Both the position numbers and the translations under genes were made by a program. The notes under the pieces are model-generated. The model did no database searches and was not told where the DNA came from. It worked only from the letters and a program-made list of their open reading frames with translations. A DNA stretch of 64,000 nt, taken from Acanthosepion pharaonis. Taxonomy: Eukaryota > Mollusca > Cephalopoda > Sepiida > Sepiidae. The stretch is from assembly GCA_903632075.3 (NCBI GenBank), contig CAHIKZ030000961.1, positions 111,001 to 175,000 of the forward strand, in the 5' to 3' direction. Shown here piece by piece: positions 51,586-61,503 of the stretch; position 1 is the first letter of the stretch, and each line of letters opens with the position of its first letter.

Positions 51586-51703
51586 GCTTACGGCCATATG
51601 ACGTTGAAACATCGTTTCTCGTATGGTCACCGAAGTTAAGCAACGTCGATCCTGATCCGTACCAAGATGGGTGACCGATTGGGAATATCAGATGCTGTAA
51701 TTT
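51586..51703 (+). pseudogene. 5S rRNA-like unit 2
   Basis: gcttacggccatatgacgtt, tctcgtatggtcaccgaagt, taagcaacgtcgatcctgat, gatgggtgaccgattgggaa, gatgctgtaa: full length (about 118 bases) and the best match to 5S rRNA of the four. Confidence 0.85.
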
Positions 51704-51725
51704 TGGATGTGCTGGTTGTATAATG

Positions 51726-51848
51726 GGCTTTTGGCCATATCACGTTGAAAAACATCGGTTCTCGTATGGTCACCGAAGTTAAGAACCATGGATCCTGGCT
51801 AGTACATAGATAGGTGACCGTTTGGTAATATCAGACGCTGTAAGCTTT
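51726..51848 (+). pseudogene. 5S rRNA-like unit 3
   Basis: gcttttggccatatcacgtt, ggttctcgtatggtcaccga, agttaagaaccatggatcct, taggtgaccgtttggtaata, gacgctgtaagctt. The internal promoter region is altered (aagaaccatgga). Confidence 0.8.
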
Positions 51849-51868
51849 GATATGCTGTTTGTGTTATG

Positions 51869-51990
51869 GACTTAAGGATATATCACGTTCAAACACCGGA
51901 TCTTGTACGGTCACCGAAGTTAAGCAACGTCGAACCTAGTCAGTACCTAGATGAATGGTCACTTAGGAATACCGTGTGCTGTAAGCTTGG
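51869..51990 (+). pseudogene. 5S rRNA-like unit 4
   Basis: gacttaaggatatatcacgt, tcttgtacggtcaccgaagt, taagcaacgtcgaacctagt, agatgaatggtcacttagga, gtgtgctgtaagcttgg. It runs directly into a tRNA-like sequence. Confidence 0.8.
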
Positions 51991-52135
51991 GTGTGCGGGT
52001 GGTGTAATGGTTAAAGGCTTAATCTGAGGTCTAAGTTCGAATTCTAGGTGGGTTTGTTATATTCACTTACGTGCAAATAGCCTTAGGTAAATTTATGACT
52101 TTACCTCTTCTACCCCCCCAGTAATAGGTTAATTT
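51991..52135 (+). repeat. tRNA-like SINE-B joined to the 5S array
   Basis: Box A tgtgcgggtggtgtaatggt, box B taagttcgaattctagg, then ttcacttacgtgcaaatagc and ccccccagtaataggttaat, as in SINE-B. Box A resembles the 21-bp spacers between the 5S units (gctggtggtataatgg). Confidence 0.75.
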
Positions 52136-52455
52136 GTAATAATTTTATCAGTGAATTATTATTATCGCCAAAAACAATTCTTACAATCTAAAAATATTTT
52201 CTGGCTTTAAATAAACTGCAAAGGGTTGATAAGCCGTAAAACACGAATCAATTAGAATATATCTTTATGCCATGTCCCTTTAGAACGTAGGTGAACGTAG
52301 TTGATCTTCTCCAGACTGTATTGTTAACCAAACTATCGGATCCAAATTTACACAATTTATCTTTTCTTGGCACTCATTTGGAAAGTCATGAGTCCATCAC
52401 TTCTTCCTTCAACATCAGTTGCACTGTTATTATGTGTGGCATCCAATTTTCTTTT

Positions 52456-52690
52456 TTTAAGCATTTCAATCGCAAGCAAGGCGGTGGTGCCACTAGCACG
52501 CAAGGGGTTACATAGAGTGAGAGCAAGATTAAAAAGGGGTGTTTGAGGAAAGGATAAATAGAAGGACGGTTATCAGGATAAAAGCATCGGAAGATGTCGA
52601 TTGACATTACATTTGAATATTTAAAGATTGTAGCTATCAGGGAAGCAAGTGGGAGAAAGGTAGTTCCACTGTCGAGAAGTGCGAGAGAAG
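52456..52690 (-). pseudogene. Family F LINE tail, minus arm
   Basis: The reverse complement of the family F end: attgcaagcaaggcggtggt, tcgattgacattacatttga, gctatcagggaagcaagtgg. It meets the plus copy at 52700 with about 10-15 bases between. Confidence 0.75.
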
Positions 52691-52699
52691 CTGCTATAC

Positions 52700-52948
52700 A
52701 CATTTAGATGTTGTCATTTTTTGGCATTTCCGTCTGTGGAATTCCCTTTCTTCTTGCAAGCTTACCTGATGACTATAATCCTCAAATATTCAAGTGTAAT
52801 GTCAATCGACATCTGGGGTGCCTTGACCTTCTTCCCCTTTATCCTTTCCTCAAGCACGCCTCTTTACTCTTCTTCTCTACCCTCTGTAACCCCTTGCGTG
52901 CTAGTGGCACTCCCGCCTTGCTTGGGGTGAAATGCTTTAAAAAAATCT
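52700..52948 (+). pseudogene. Family F LINE tail, plus arm
   Basis: ggaattccctttcttcttgc, aatattcaagtgtaatgtca, atcgacatctggggtgcctt, accccttgcgtgctagtggc, cttgcttggggtgaaatgct. Inverted relative to the previous copy and covering the same part of the element. Confidence 0.75.
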
Positions 52949-52949
52949 G

Positions 52950-53045
52950 AATATGCTTCATCTTTGAGGAGAAAGTTCTGTATTTACTGCCATAAAGGAG
53001 ATTAGATACTATATAGTTCAGAGGTCTTTTCTTGCTCATCGCGAT
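52950..53045 (-). pseudogene. LINE fragment (family E)
   Basis: The minus strand reads NYIVSNLLYGSKYRTFSSKM, KH, the LLYGSxxWTxSSxM block of family E. Confidence 0.65.
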
Positions 53046-53309
53046 ATTTTGATATGGAAGGTAACATTGCTCAAATTCTGGAAGGTATTTTACTCTATTC
53101 CTCCCCAACTTCGGATGTGGGGGGGGGTCACACTTTTTCCGTTGTTTTTCGTCATACTGCCCAGTTAAACTTCTATATGTATCAGATTTTGCTACCCTCA
53201 AACCTAGGTCAGAGCATCGAATCTTCCGCTTTCACTTTGTTAACAACGACGAACATCCCTCGTATAGCTTCTTCCTTGGAACTTTTGATTATCATTTTCA
53301 TTGGAATCA

Positions 53310-53515
53310 CAACATGCAAGGCTTTAAAGCCACTAAGACAAAGGGGTTAAAGGGTGTGGAATTATTAGCAACAGAAACATTAATAATGAGCTAGAAGAGA
53401 AAAAAATTGCTCATGAAGAAGAAGATAGCGATTAACACTGCAGTTAAATCTTTGCACATTAAAGTTGGTTGGATATTATGGAGAGAGAAGGACGTCTCAC
53501 AAGCGAGCTGCCCAA
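53310..53515 (-). pseudogene. Family F LINE tail fragment
   Basis: taagacaaaggggttaaagg, gaaacattaataatgagc, gattaacactgcagttaaat, tgcacattaaagttggttgg, ggacgtctcacaagcgagc align in order with 55250-55420 (minus-strand family F). Confidence 0.6.
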
Positions 53516-53521
53516 ATACAT

Positions 53522-53524
<3 letters not shown>

Positions 53525-53574
<50 letters not shown>
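53525..53574. repeat. (TA)n microsatellite
   Basis: About 25 TA units; left boundary of a palindromic insert. Confidence 0.95.
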
Positions 53575-53578
<4 letters not shown>

Positions 53579-53646
53579 TCCCAAGAGGATAGAATCCAGG
53601 AAGAACTCAATGTCCAGGACAGAATAAGAAGATAATAAAAAAGGCT

Positions 53647-53811
53647 CAAACATTAATATTCGATGGTTATAATTTATTACATTGGAATCGTAATCACGAT
53701 CAATTCATTAGACCTACAAATTCAAAAACTTTTGAATTTGTAGGTTGTTGAATTGGATCGTGATTACGATCCCAATGTAATAAATTATAACCATCGAATA
53801 TTAGTGTTTGA
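53647..53811. repeat. Palindrome P, copy 1
   Basis: Arms caaacattaatattcgatgg, ttataatttattacattgga, atcgtaatcacgatc ... and their complement ... gatcgtgattacgatcccaa. The centre is ttcaaaaacttttgaa. A relative is at 62904-63066. The flanking text actcaatgtccaggac also recurs there as ctcaatgtccaaggag (minus). Confidence 0.85.
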
Positions 53812-53815
53812 TCAT

Positions 53816-53817
<2 letters not shown>

Positions 53818-53868
<51 letters not shown>
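53818..53868. repeat. (TA)n microsatellite
   Basis: Right boundary of palindrome P copy 1, followed by (TTTA)n and acagtgctcaatgtaaattt. Confidence 0.95.
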
Positions 53869-53871
<3 letters not shown>

Positions 53872-53939
53872 TTATTTATTTATTTTTACAAAACAGTGCT
53901 CAATGTAAATTTACAGAGCATAAATATTATATAAATTAA

Positions 53940-54788
53940 CTGATTGAAAATATGTTTTTTTTTCGCTACACAGTAATAACCATGATTCAAAAATGGAAGC
54001 TAAAAATTTTTAATGTAATAATATAATTAAATTAAAATAAAAATAAAAATTAAAAGCATTGTTTCCGTTTCATCTTCAAGCGAATATTGGAATAACTTAT
54101 GTTTTAAAATTTACTGAGTTTTAAACGCACATATAAATTCATAAGTTACTGTTTCCAAGGATACAGAGAAATCCAATCATTCAAACAGGGGCGGTAATGT
54201 GTTTATTTTTATTAACCATTTTTGTATCAATTGTGAGTTATTTTCAAAAAAGAGGCTAAGTTTAGGGAGGGTAGGGGCGTATTTTCCAACGAATTCTGAC
54301 ATCCATTAAATGCATGTCGTCTGGGATTTTTTTATTAACGGCAAAATTTTTTCGGCATTTTTTCTTACTTGTATACTTAAAGATTCATTTTAGGTGTGTT
54401 TGTGTTAGAATACGTTTTATTTAACTACAATTTTAAAATATTTTTGACTCTTAATAACTAATAGACTACATTTCTTTTTAAAACCGAGTAAATGTAATAG
54501 AATTACTTATATTATTTAAATTATTTTTTCATATCAAATATAAGTAAGTATATTACCAGCTCCCATTTTTAATTTTATTTTTCAATATTATTTAAGTAAA
54601 AGTTCTGTCAATGACGGCAGAAAACAGCTATTTCATTTCTCTGATTCAGTAAATTTTTATTTTTTATAAACTTAATAATATATTGTTTCTCATGTATGCA
54701 CAAAAGACATGGGTCATTTAATGACCTACATATTCCAACTTTTCTTATTAATTTCCATTTTACTGTAGATGTTTTATTTGATTCTTTT

Positions 54789-54795
<7 letters not shown>
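53940..54795. other. No recognised gene
   Basis: AT-rich sequence without motif. Confidence 0.45.

Positions 54796-54796
<1 letters not shown>

Positions 54797-54849
<53 letters not shown>
54797..54849. repeat. (TA)n microsatellite
   Basis: About 26 TA units. Confidence 0.95.
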
Positions 54850-54851
<2 letters not shown>

Positions 54852-54926
54852 TAAATTAATTTATCAACGTTTTGAATAGAATGTTGTCTCTCTCGGCCAA
54901 GCCCGACCCCCGGAGTCACCACTAAT

Positions 54927-54930
<4 letters not shown>

Positions 54931-55016
<86 letters not shown>
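54931..55016. repeat. (CA)n(TA)n microsatellite
   Basis: (CA)15 followed by (TA)28; left boundary of the following short element. Confidence 0.95.
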
Positions 55017-55019
<3 letters not shown>

Positions 55020-55145
55020 TGAACATTGAAGTCAACACTTAGAGACGACAGTTTGTTTCATGCTGGACGCAATCGTCAGGCCACCTGACTATCTCTGATA
55101 GTGAGCACTTTATCCCATAAATATAGCATACCTTAAGACTATATA

Positions 55146-55148
<3 letters not shown>
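55017..55148 (-). mobile_element. Short hammerhead-bearing element between (TA)n arrays
   Basis: A 132-bp unit, minus strand: tatagtcttaaggtatgcta, gataaagtgctcactatcag, agatagtcaggtggc, the hammerhead-like motif, then taagtgttgacttcaatgtt. It is bounded on both sides by (TA)n and has no coding capacity. A rearranged relative is at 44417-44600. Confidence 0.7.
55041..55083 (-). ncRNA. Hammerhead ribozyme-like motif
   Basis: Minus strand: stem I ggc, core ctgacga, stem II t-tgc-gtcca-gca-t, core gaaa, stem III aca-aac-tgt, triplet gtc, stem I return gtc. Core residues CUGANGA, GAAA and GUC are intact; stem II has three good pairs and stem III three. Stem I is short (two Watson-Crick pairs and one G-U). 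This layout matches type I hammerheads with a very short stem III, the form reported for Penelope-like retroelements. Confidence 0.6.

Positions 55149-55206
<58 letters not shown>
55149..55206. repeat. (TA)n microsatellite
   Basis: About 28 TA units; right boundary of the short element. Confidence 0.95.
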
Positions 55207-55209
<3 letters not shown>

Positions 55210-55224
55210 CTTATTCGATATCAC

Positions 55225-55700
55225 CGCCTGCAAGGCAGTAAATGCACTAAGACAAAGTGGTTACAGGATATGTAAGAATTAAGAACAGAAACATTAATAA
55301 TGAGCAGAAAGGGTATTCAGGAGGACAGGTGTTAGCAACTGACATTGCATTTAAATATTTACAGATTGAAGTTGGCTGGAAAAAATGAACGCGAAAGGGA
55401 GTTCCACAAGCGAGAAGTGCGAGAAATGTAACTCTTATCATAGGACTTAGGGCTGCACCTAGCCCGCTCAACTGTAAATTAATGAGATCTCGACGTCACT
55501 CTCGTACTGCGATTAAATTTAGAAAGTCTAGCGAAGAGGTCATCATCCAAACGATTACCATGGAAGTATTTATAGAAAAGACACAGGGAGGTAACCTTAC
55601 GTCGGTGGGAAAGTGACTGAAGCCGATCTACCAGATCAGGACCAATAATACTGCTGATTCTTCTTTGGATTTTATCAAGGAGTTCAAGGTAAATAGCAGG
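55225..55700 (-). pseudogene. CR1/Jockey-type LINE tail (family F)
   Basis: Minus strand with frameshifts: LLDKIQRRISSIIGPDLV, DRLQSLSHRRKVTSLCLFYK, YFHGNRLDDDLF, then SRTSRLWNSLS-type text and ANFNL. Similar length and order to the copy at 3850-4320. Confidence 0.7.
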
Positions 55701-55736
55701 GACTTAAATATGTACGAATTAGAACTAGCGATTGTA

Positions 55737-55837
55737 TTAGGTTGGTGCAAAAATAATGACGTAATAATGTCATTTTTGACGTTAAAAAATACGTCAAAAA
55801 ACGACATTATTACGTCATTATTTTTGCACCGACCTAA
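55737..55837. mobile_element. MADE1-like mariner MITE (palindromic)
   Basis: A 101-bp element, nearly a perfect palindrome. It begins ttaggttggtgcaaaaataa and ends ttatttttgcaccgacctaa, flanked by TA (55735-55736 and 55838-55839). The end sequence is the hallmark of mariner elements of the cecropia/Hsmar1 group and of the human MADE1 MITE. The transcript would fold into a long hairpin. Confidence 0.9.
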
Positions 55838-56303
55838 TATTTATTTGAAAGTTGTTGCCGGAAGATGTGCGTCGATCCCAATGCCCAGAACCAAATTTTT
55901 ATTAGTTTGAACTTCTTGACTTATCACATCCGGCTACCGCTTTAGCAACGCTAACTGGTCTGTGTTATGTATGGATGTGTATATGTGGCAGTAATCCCTA
56001 CATTTTTAGTAAATGTCATCGTTCAGTTCACAAGACAAGTACTGTCGTATTGACTTAGAAAAAACTGACATCAAATTTCACTTCTTGCTGTTTTTGTTTT
56101 TTGTTTTTTGTTTAATCCCAAAGGAGTTGTATGACGTCGATTTGTTTTGACGAGATGACATTTTTTTTAGTTAATTTACAACTGACCACCTGCTGCAAAA
56201 TGTATTTATCTCTTTTCAGGAAATGCAAATTCTACAAGTTTTTGAATTTACGCAAATCAATAGTGATTGGATGAAATTCTCTTTTTTATATTATGTGATC
56301 TGT

Positions 56304-56370
56304 TTCTTCTTCTTCTTCTTCTTCTTCTTCTTCTTCTTCTTCTTCTTCTTCTTCTTCTTCTTCTTCTTCT
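56304..56370. repeat. (TTC)n microsatellite
   Basis: About 22 TTC units. Confidence 0.95.
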
Positions 56371-56695
56371 ATGTGCCGCCGCCTTTCAGGAAGTGGGCGA
56401 TCATGTCTCTCCATAACTTCCCGTCCATTGTATCCCCTACTAAAATTTAACTTTTTTCTGTATCTCTTGAACTCTGTTCTGCCAACCTCGTTAGGTAGAT
56501 TAAGTGATGTATTTCTTTCTCTTGACTTTCATAGGCCCCTTGTGTCTCGAATTTTCTAAGCCTTCTTTCCTCGTTATAAGCCGTAAATATTTCAAGTCTC
56601 TTCCTGATTCTCAGTGTAAGTGATCTTTTTGCTTCCATTTTTGCCTAAAACTTGTTCGTTTCTCGCATGTTAAGTGCATGCTATTTTCAGCATAT
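56371..56695 (-). pseudogene. LINE C-terminal tail (family E)
   Basis: The minus strand reads METKRSLTLRIRKRLEI-type text (MEAKRSLTLRIRKRLEIFTA), then LRKFETQG..., LTRLAEQ and the terminal WRDMIAHFLKG-type end near 56380-56420. It begins directly at the (TTC)n array. Confidence 0.65.
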
Positions 56696-57304
56696 GATAT
56701 GACTATTTTTGGTGGACATTTTTAATTTTTGGGGCTTGCTGTTTTAAAATGTATTATGTCTGATATAATATTTTTATGTTATCAATCGTAGGTTGACTTG
56801 CCATTTGTCAGAATTTTGTGCAATCCGCGCACATATGGATCAGCTTATTACAAATAAATCAATATTAAAATTAGACAAATTTTAGTAGATAACACCAAAA
56901 TATTATATAGGACACATACAAAAGAATGACACAAAACTCTGGGCATTGTTGTAAAACGAGAGAAGCAGCTGACATGAAATAAGATATTTTTCTCCATAGG
57001 GTATCGTATATTGAATTACGTACAATAAAACAATTCAAATAACCACAAAAATCCAGTTTGAATAACGTCACATTGAGTGCCATGAAACTGGTTCCTGCAA
57101 ACGTGAGATTGCCAGAATAAACCAAAAACTTACATAAAACTCAATCAATATGAAATGGACAAAGTCCGACAATTATTTTAAGACATTTTTTTATGTTTAT
57201 ACGTCCTTTTTATAGATACAAATATTTAAGTACATGCTCTGTCTATAAGAAACAGTATTAACAACATTTACCAGGCTGAAAGCCCGAGAAATTTTCATAG
57301 AAAA
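56696..57304. other. No recognised gene
   Basis: AT-rich sequence. An 84-codon minus-strand frame (56871-57125) has no motif. Confidence 0.4.
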
Positions 57305-57354
57305 TATGCGTTTTGGTTTGGTTTGTTTTACGTTATATCAACCAAAATCAATCA

Positions 57355-57422
<68 letters not shown>
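57355..57422. repeat. (ATCT)n microsatellite
   Basis: About 17 units. It follows a short repeat G-like phrase (ggtttggtttgttttacgtt). Confidence 0.95.
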
Positions 57423-57499
57423 CAGTATATATCGGTTTGGTTTGTTTATATATATATCAAACACAACAGGTAAAGAGTACGAACTATAGAGCGCATAAA

Positions 57500-57502
<3 letters not shown>

Positions 57503-57543
<41 letters not shown>
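57503..57543. repeat. (GA)n microsatellite
   Basis: About 20 GA units. Confidence 0.95.
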
Positions 57544-57549
<6 letters not shown>

Positions 57550-57839
57550 AACAGACTAACCATCACTTGGGAGATAATGTATGTTATTTTTTAATGTGAT
57601 ATGAATTGGAAATTCCGAAATCAAGAAAATACAAAAATTTAAAATATCTAGGAATAGTTTTAGAATAAACTTTTATTCAAGAATTAATTTATCTATACAG
57701 TGTTTAAATTAGAAAAAATAGGAATCGAACATCTATATATTTCTTCTCTCGTGTTACAAGATTATTTATACCTTTACGATAAAACTCTAAAATTTGGGAC
57801 GTCAATAACTATTTGAATGCAGTTTCTGTGTCTTTTTGG

Positions 57840-58035
57840 CTTCAATGGCTTAAAGATTGTCAAGAAGTTTGAAAATGTTGTAGCCAATAGAAAATATGAC
57901 ATCGAAATTTGAATAGCGAGAGATTTCTTTCAAAAGCTTACAAAACTACAAAGAGGAGAATTTATTTAAAACTAAAGAGAAGTTAAAGTGTGTCGTAATA
58001 TCGGTCCCTCTATATAGCAGCCAATGTTGAACAAT
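57840..58035 (+). pseudogene. LINE fragment (family E), heavily decayed
   Basis: gacatcgaaatttgaatagc, gagatttctttcaaaagctt, agttaaagtgtgtcgtaata, atatagcagccaatgttgaa parallels the next copy (gacatcaaaatatgaaggtt, gatactttcaaaaat, ggcagtgaatattgaac). Confidence 0.55.
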
Positions 58036-58079
58036 TTCACGCCAAAATAAGGCAAAATTAAAACCTTTCAATTTTGAGT

Positions 58080-58640
58080 AAGTGCTTTAACACAAGACGG
58101 AAGATACGACATCAAAATATGAAGGTTCGTTGGAATAGTAAAAGATACTTTCAAAAATAAAAAATAAAAAATTGAACAAATCATTAATCAAAAGGAAAAT
58201 GCCATTAAAAACAAAGAAAAGATTACTGGACTGTGATAAATTAGCGGCCCTGTTATATGGCAGTGAATATTGAACAATCTCCTCAGGAATGACGAATAGA
58301 CTTCAAGCAATAGAAATATTATTCTACAAAAGGATGCTGAGGATATAATAAACTGAACATGTGAGTAACGAGAATTTTTAACGAAATAGAAACAAAAAGG
58401 ACGTTTATAATTAAAATCAGAAATACTGGGCATTTAATAAGGAAACAAGGCTTGGAAAATTTGACACGCACAGGACATTTAGAAGGCAAGTGGAGAAGAG
58501 AGAAACAACGCGTAAACTACTTAAGGCGCTTGCGTAAATGGATGACAGAACAGGGGTTAGGAGGGGGTGGTGAAAAGACAAAAAATAATAAGGAACAAGG
58601 TAAGAAGTTGTTGGGGTCCCAAAAAGAACTTAACGGACAC
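58080..58640 (+). pseudogene. LINE C-terminal region (family E), decayed
   Basis: With frameshifts: ITGL, ISGPVIWQ, then RLQAIEILFYKRMLRI, TEHVSNENF-like, LILKIRNTGHLIRKQGLENL, TRTGHLEGK, YLRRLRKWMTEQGLG. The last frame is open for about 78 codons. In tandem with the previous fragment. Confidence 0.65.
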
Positions 58641-58939
58641 ATGACATTGAAATACGGTTTACAGTTCACAGGTTTAAAACTGGACTGATGTCAATTAAAA
58701 AGGCTACTTAATATGTAATGTGCATGAAAAATGAAGCAGATGCTGATAAGAGTTATGAGGTCGGTTCATACAGAGGGGGATTGAAATGTAACTGCCCATT
58801 TTAAAATGCCGTATTTGACGGCATTTAATCGAATGCGTTTATAAGACCCACCCTAATTTCAGCAGAGCAAATCAAGAAAAAAATAGCAATTAGTAAAATT
58901 ATCAGTAAATGGTACAGACCAGGTTGTATTTATGAGGTA

Positions 58940-61503
58940 CTAGCAGCATTACCCGGCGTTGCCTGGGTTTATTCAAAAAAGATCACGAATCTCATCCAAT
59001 CTGTAAAGTTAAAATAAAGATATTCTTTAGTGCCTCTTATCTATAAGACGAAAAATTATAATGACACGAAGTGTAAAAACTTTTATAACAGGAGAAAGTT
59101 GTTTTTTTTTACAGAAGCACAGAAGATACAAAAAATATTTGTCAGCAAATGAAGAGTACATTAATCGCAATCAGTCTTTGAAAATTGTTGAGGAGAAATG
59201 CTTTGTTGACAGCTTTTGCTCAAACTACATCGAATGAACAACATGCATCGGAAGGAGAAGAAATTCAACAAAGACTTTTCCTAGTAGCCGTGCCAAGGCT
59301 GAAAACCAACGTTCACAAAGACTGTATAGAACTGTTCTTTGTCCCTCAGTTTCGACAGCTCGAGTAGCAGGGGTTCTGGCAGCGTTCCTTCCTCGCATAG
59401 TTAACCGTTGCTCTTTAGTTTCTGTTGACCTTGCATTAGCTGTACGAACAGCATTTTGTGTCAGTCTAAGTTGAGTTTCTTGTTGCGAAGTGTTTCTTAT
59501 CCGTGCTTTCATGCTTTTGGCTGTAGTAGTAGCACGTCCAAGTGAAGGATTTCGCTTTCTTGGCATTACTGTCAGGCTGTAGTTGGAGGGGTTTGGCTAA
59601 GGTTTTTGAATAACAATGAAGTAATCAATTAAAAAGAAAGAATATTATACACATTAATAGCCACAATAAATTAAATGCAAGTTTATAAGGGAGACCACGG
59701 GAACGTGGTAAACAATTATAAGCAAGCTCGTAAAGTTAGGATTTATCTAAAAATAGACTACCAAAAAACGTTCTAGTGATAAAAATAAAAATTAACGTGT
59801 AGCTAAAAATCTACTCACTATGAACGTTAAAACATACACGCTAAGTTTAGCATAATTATAAATGAATGGAAAGAAGGTCTTTACATTATTAAAAGTGCAT
59901 TTTTCAGAATAAAACTGTCAAAATTTTAGGGCTCAAGTTTCCAAATATATGAGTTAGTAAGCATTATTTAAATGCTGATTAGAAGATGATAAATACATAA
60001 TTAAAAATTGGAATTTACACTTAAACTTTTTTAATAATATGATTTTCACTAATTTAAATTTAAAGTATCAAAAATTCAAAATATACATGCATGAAGGCAG
60101 CTTACCTTTTTACTGGATGACAACTTTGATGCGAATGAGATTTTTTGCATTTATTTCATCACATAGCACTAATGAACACTACACATGAATCAAAATCGAT
60201 AGTACGCACTACATAACTAGATCGATCATCGCACGTGGATCAAAATCAATTGTACACACTACACATCTCGATCGATCTCGCACACGCATCTTATACCTAC
60301 GTGTACTTCTCTCATCGGTGCACACTTTCGTTTGCACTTATTCTTTATTTCTTAAGGAAGGATATAATTTTCGCTGTCAAGTTAATGCAATAATGTAATT
60401 TCAGTACCAAAACGAGAAATCCATGGGAAAAACTGATATTTTTCATAATGTATTTATGACACATGGGTGTCAGTTTTGATTGTGTGTTGATTGGTCTAAA
60501 CACAAATAATGTGCTAATTTTCATCGGAATGCTGCTAACCACTACAATTGAGAGACTAATGGGAGAGCAAGGAGTTCATGGGTCATCTTGGGGGCCCCTT
60601 ATGTAGTTTTCAAAATCTGATAATCGTTTTTGATTCATTTTAAGATTTTAACATACATGTAAAATTCCGTCGAAATCGAAGCAATTTGAAAATTTGGGAG
60701 TCCCTTTGCTTCACCCTAGGGGTCCCAAATTTCAAGCCAAAGGACAGGTTTAAGACTAATAGTCATTGAAATAATAAAGCACATCTTTTTTAAGTTTTCT
60801 ATTTAATCAACTTTATGGCCAAGGCTGTAGACTTAATTGAAAATTTCGGGGTTCCCTAACTCGTGGGGGTCCCAGTATTGATTTTCAGTGAATTCCAAGT
60901 GACTACTTCAGTTACTCAATATAATCTCAATATGTACAGAAATTTTCGTTGAAACTGGGGAATACTGCTACAAAATACACTTGAAAAGCAATTGTGGCAT
61001 CAAGGGATTTATGGGATCATCTTGGGGGCGCCCTCATGCATTTTTAAAAAATCTGACAACCGATTTCTATCTTATTGTAAGATCGTAACAAACATGCAAA
61101 ATTTCATCAAAATCCAAGCAATTTGAATTTTTTTTGGAGGGGGTCCATTTAGGGCACCCTGGTGATACCAGTGTTGAGAGAAACGAAAATCAATATAGCG
61201 TATTCTAAGCGTGACAGTAATTTGCTTAAACTTATCAATTTCCATTAAAATCGACCTTAGGGTTTAGACATCAAGTCTGAACGTTTAAAAACAACCAAAC
61301 TAATGGAAATTTCCATTTAAACATTATATTTATTCGATTATCGGTTATTGATTTTTGAAAAATGACTAATTTTTTTGCCCAGACACATTCAGTATCGAAT
61401 ACAATCTATGTTCCAAATTTGGTGGAAATATGCCTCATGGTTCTCGAGTAGTTCGCGAACACACACACATACACACACAGTCAGTTTTTATATATATAGA
61501 AGA
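58940..61503 (-). mobile_element. Non-autonomous Helitron, 2.56 kb
   Basis: On the minus strand the element starts A|tcttctatatatataaaaac (61503) and ends with a GC hairpin acccaggcaacgccgggt, then aatgctg and ctag|T (58940). The A|T insertion site, TC start, CTRR end and preceding hairpin are the diagnostic features of Helitrons. It retains only a short N-terminal coding fragment (59225-59566). Confidence 0.85.
59225..59566 (-). pseudogene. Helitron protein N-terminal fragment
   Basis: A 113-codon open frame begins MPRKRNPSLGRATTTAKSMK, ARIRNTSQQETQLRLTQNAV, RTANARSTETKEQRLTMRGR, NAARTPATRAVETEGQR. Tandem basic segments of the form R(L)xxNAxRTAxxRxxETxxQR are typical of the N-terminus of Helitron Rep/Hel proteins in animals. 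After about 80 residues the similarity ends and the rest (WFSALARLLGKVFVEFLLLP) looks unrelated. The Rep (HUH) and helicase domains are missing. Confidence 0.75.

Noticed and set aside
51586..51703. Functional 5S rRNA gene
   Set aside because: Substitutions in conserved positions, variable unit length and joining to a tRNA-like SINE indicate pseudogene or SINE origin.
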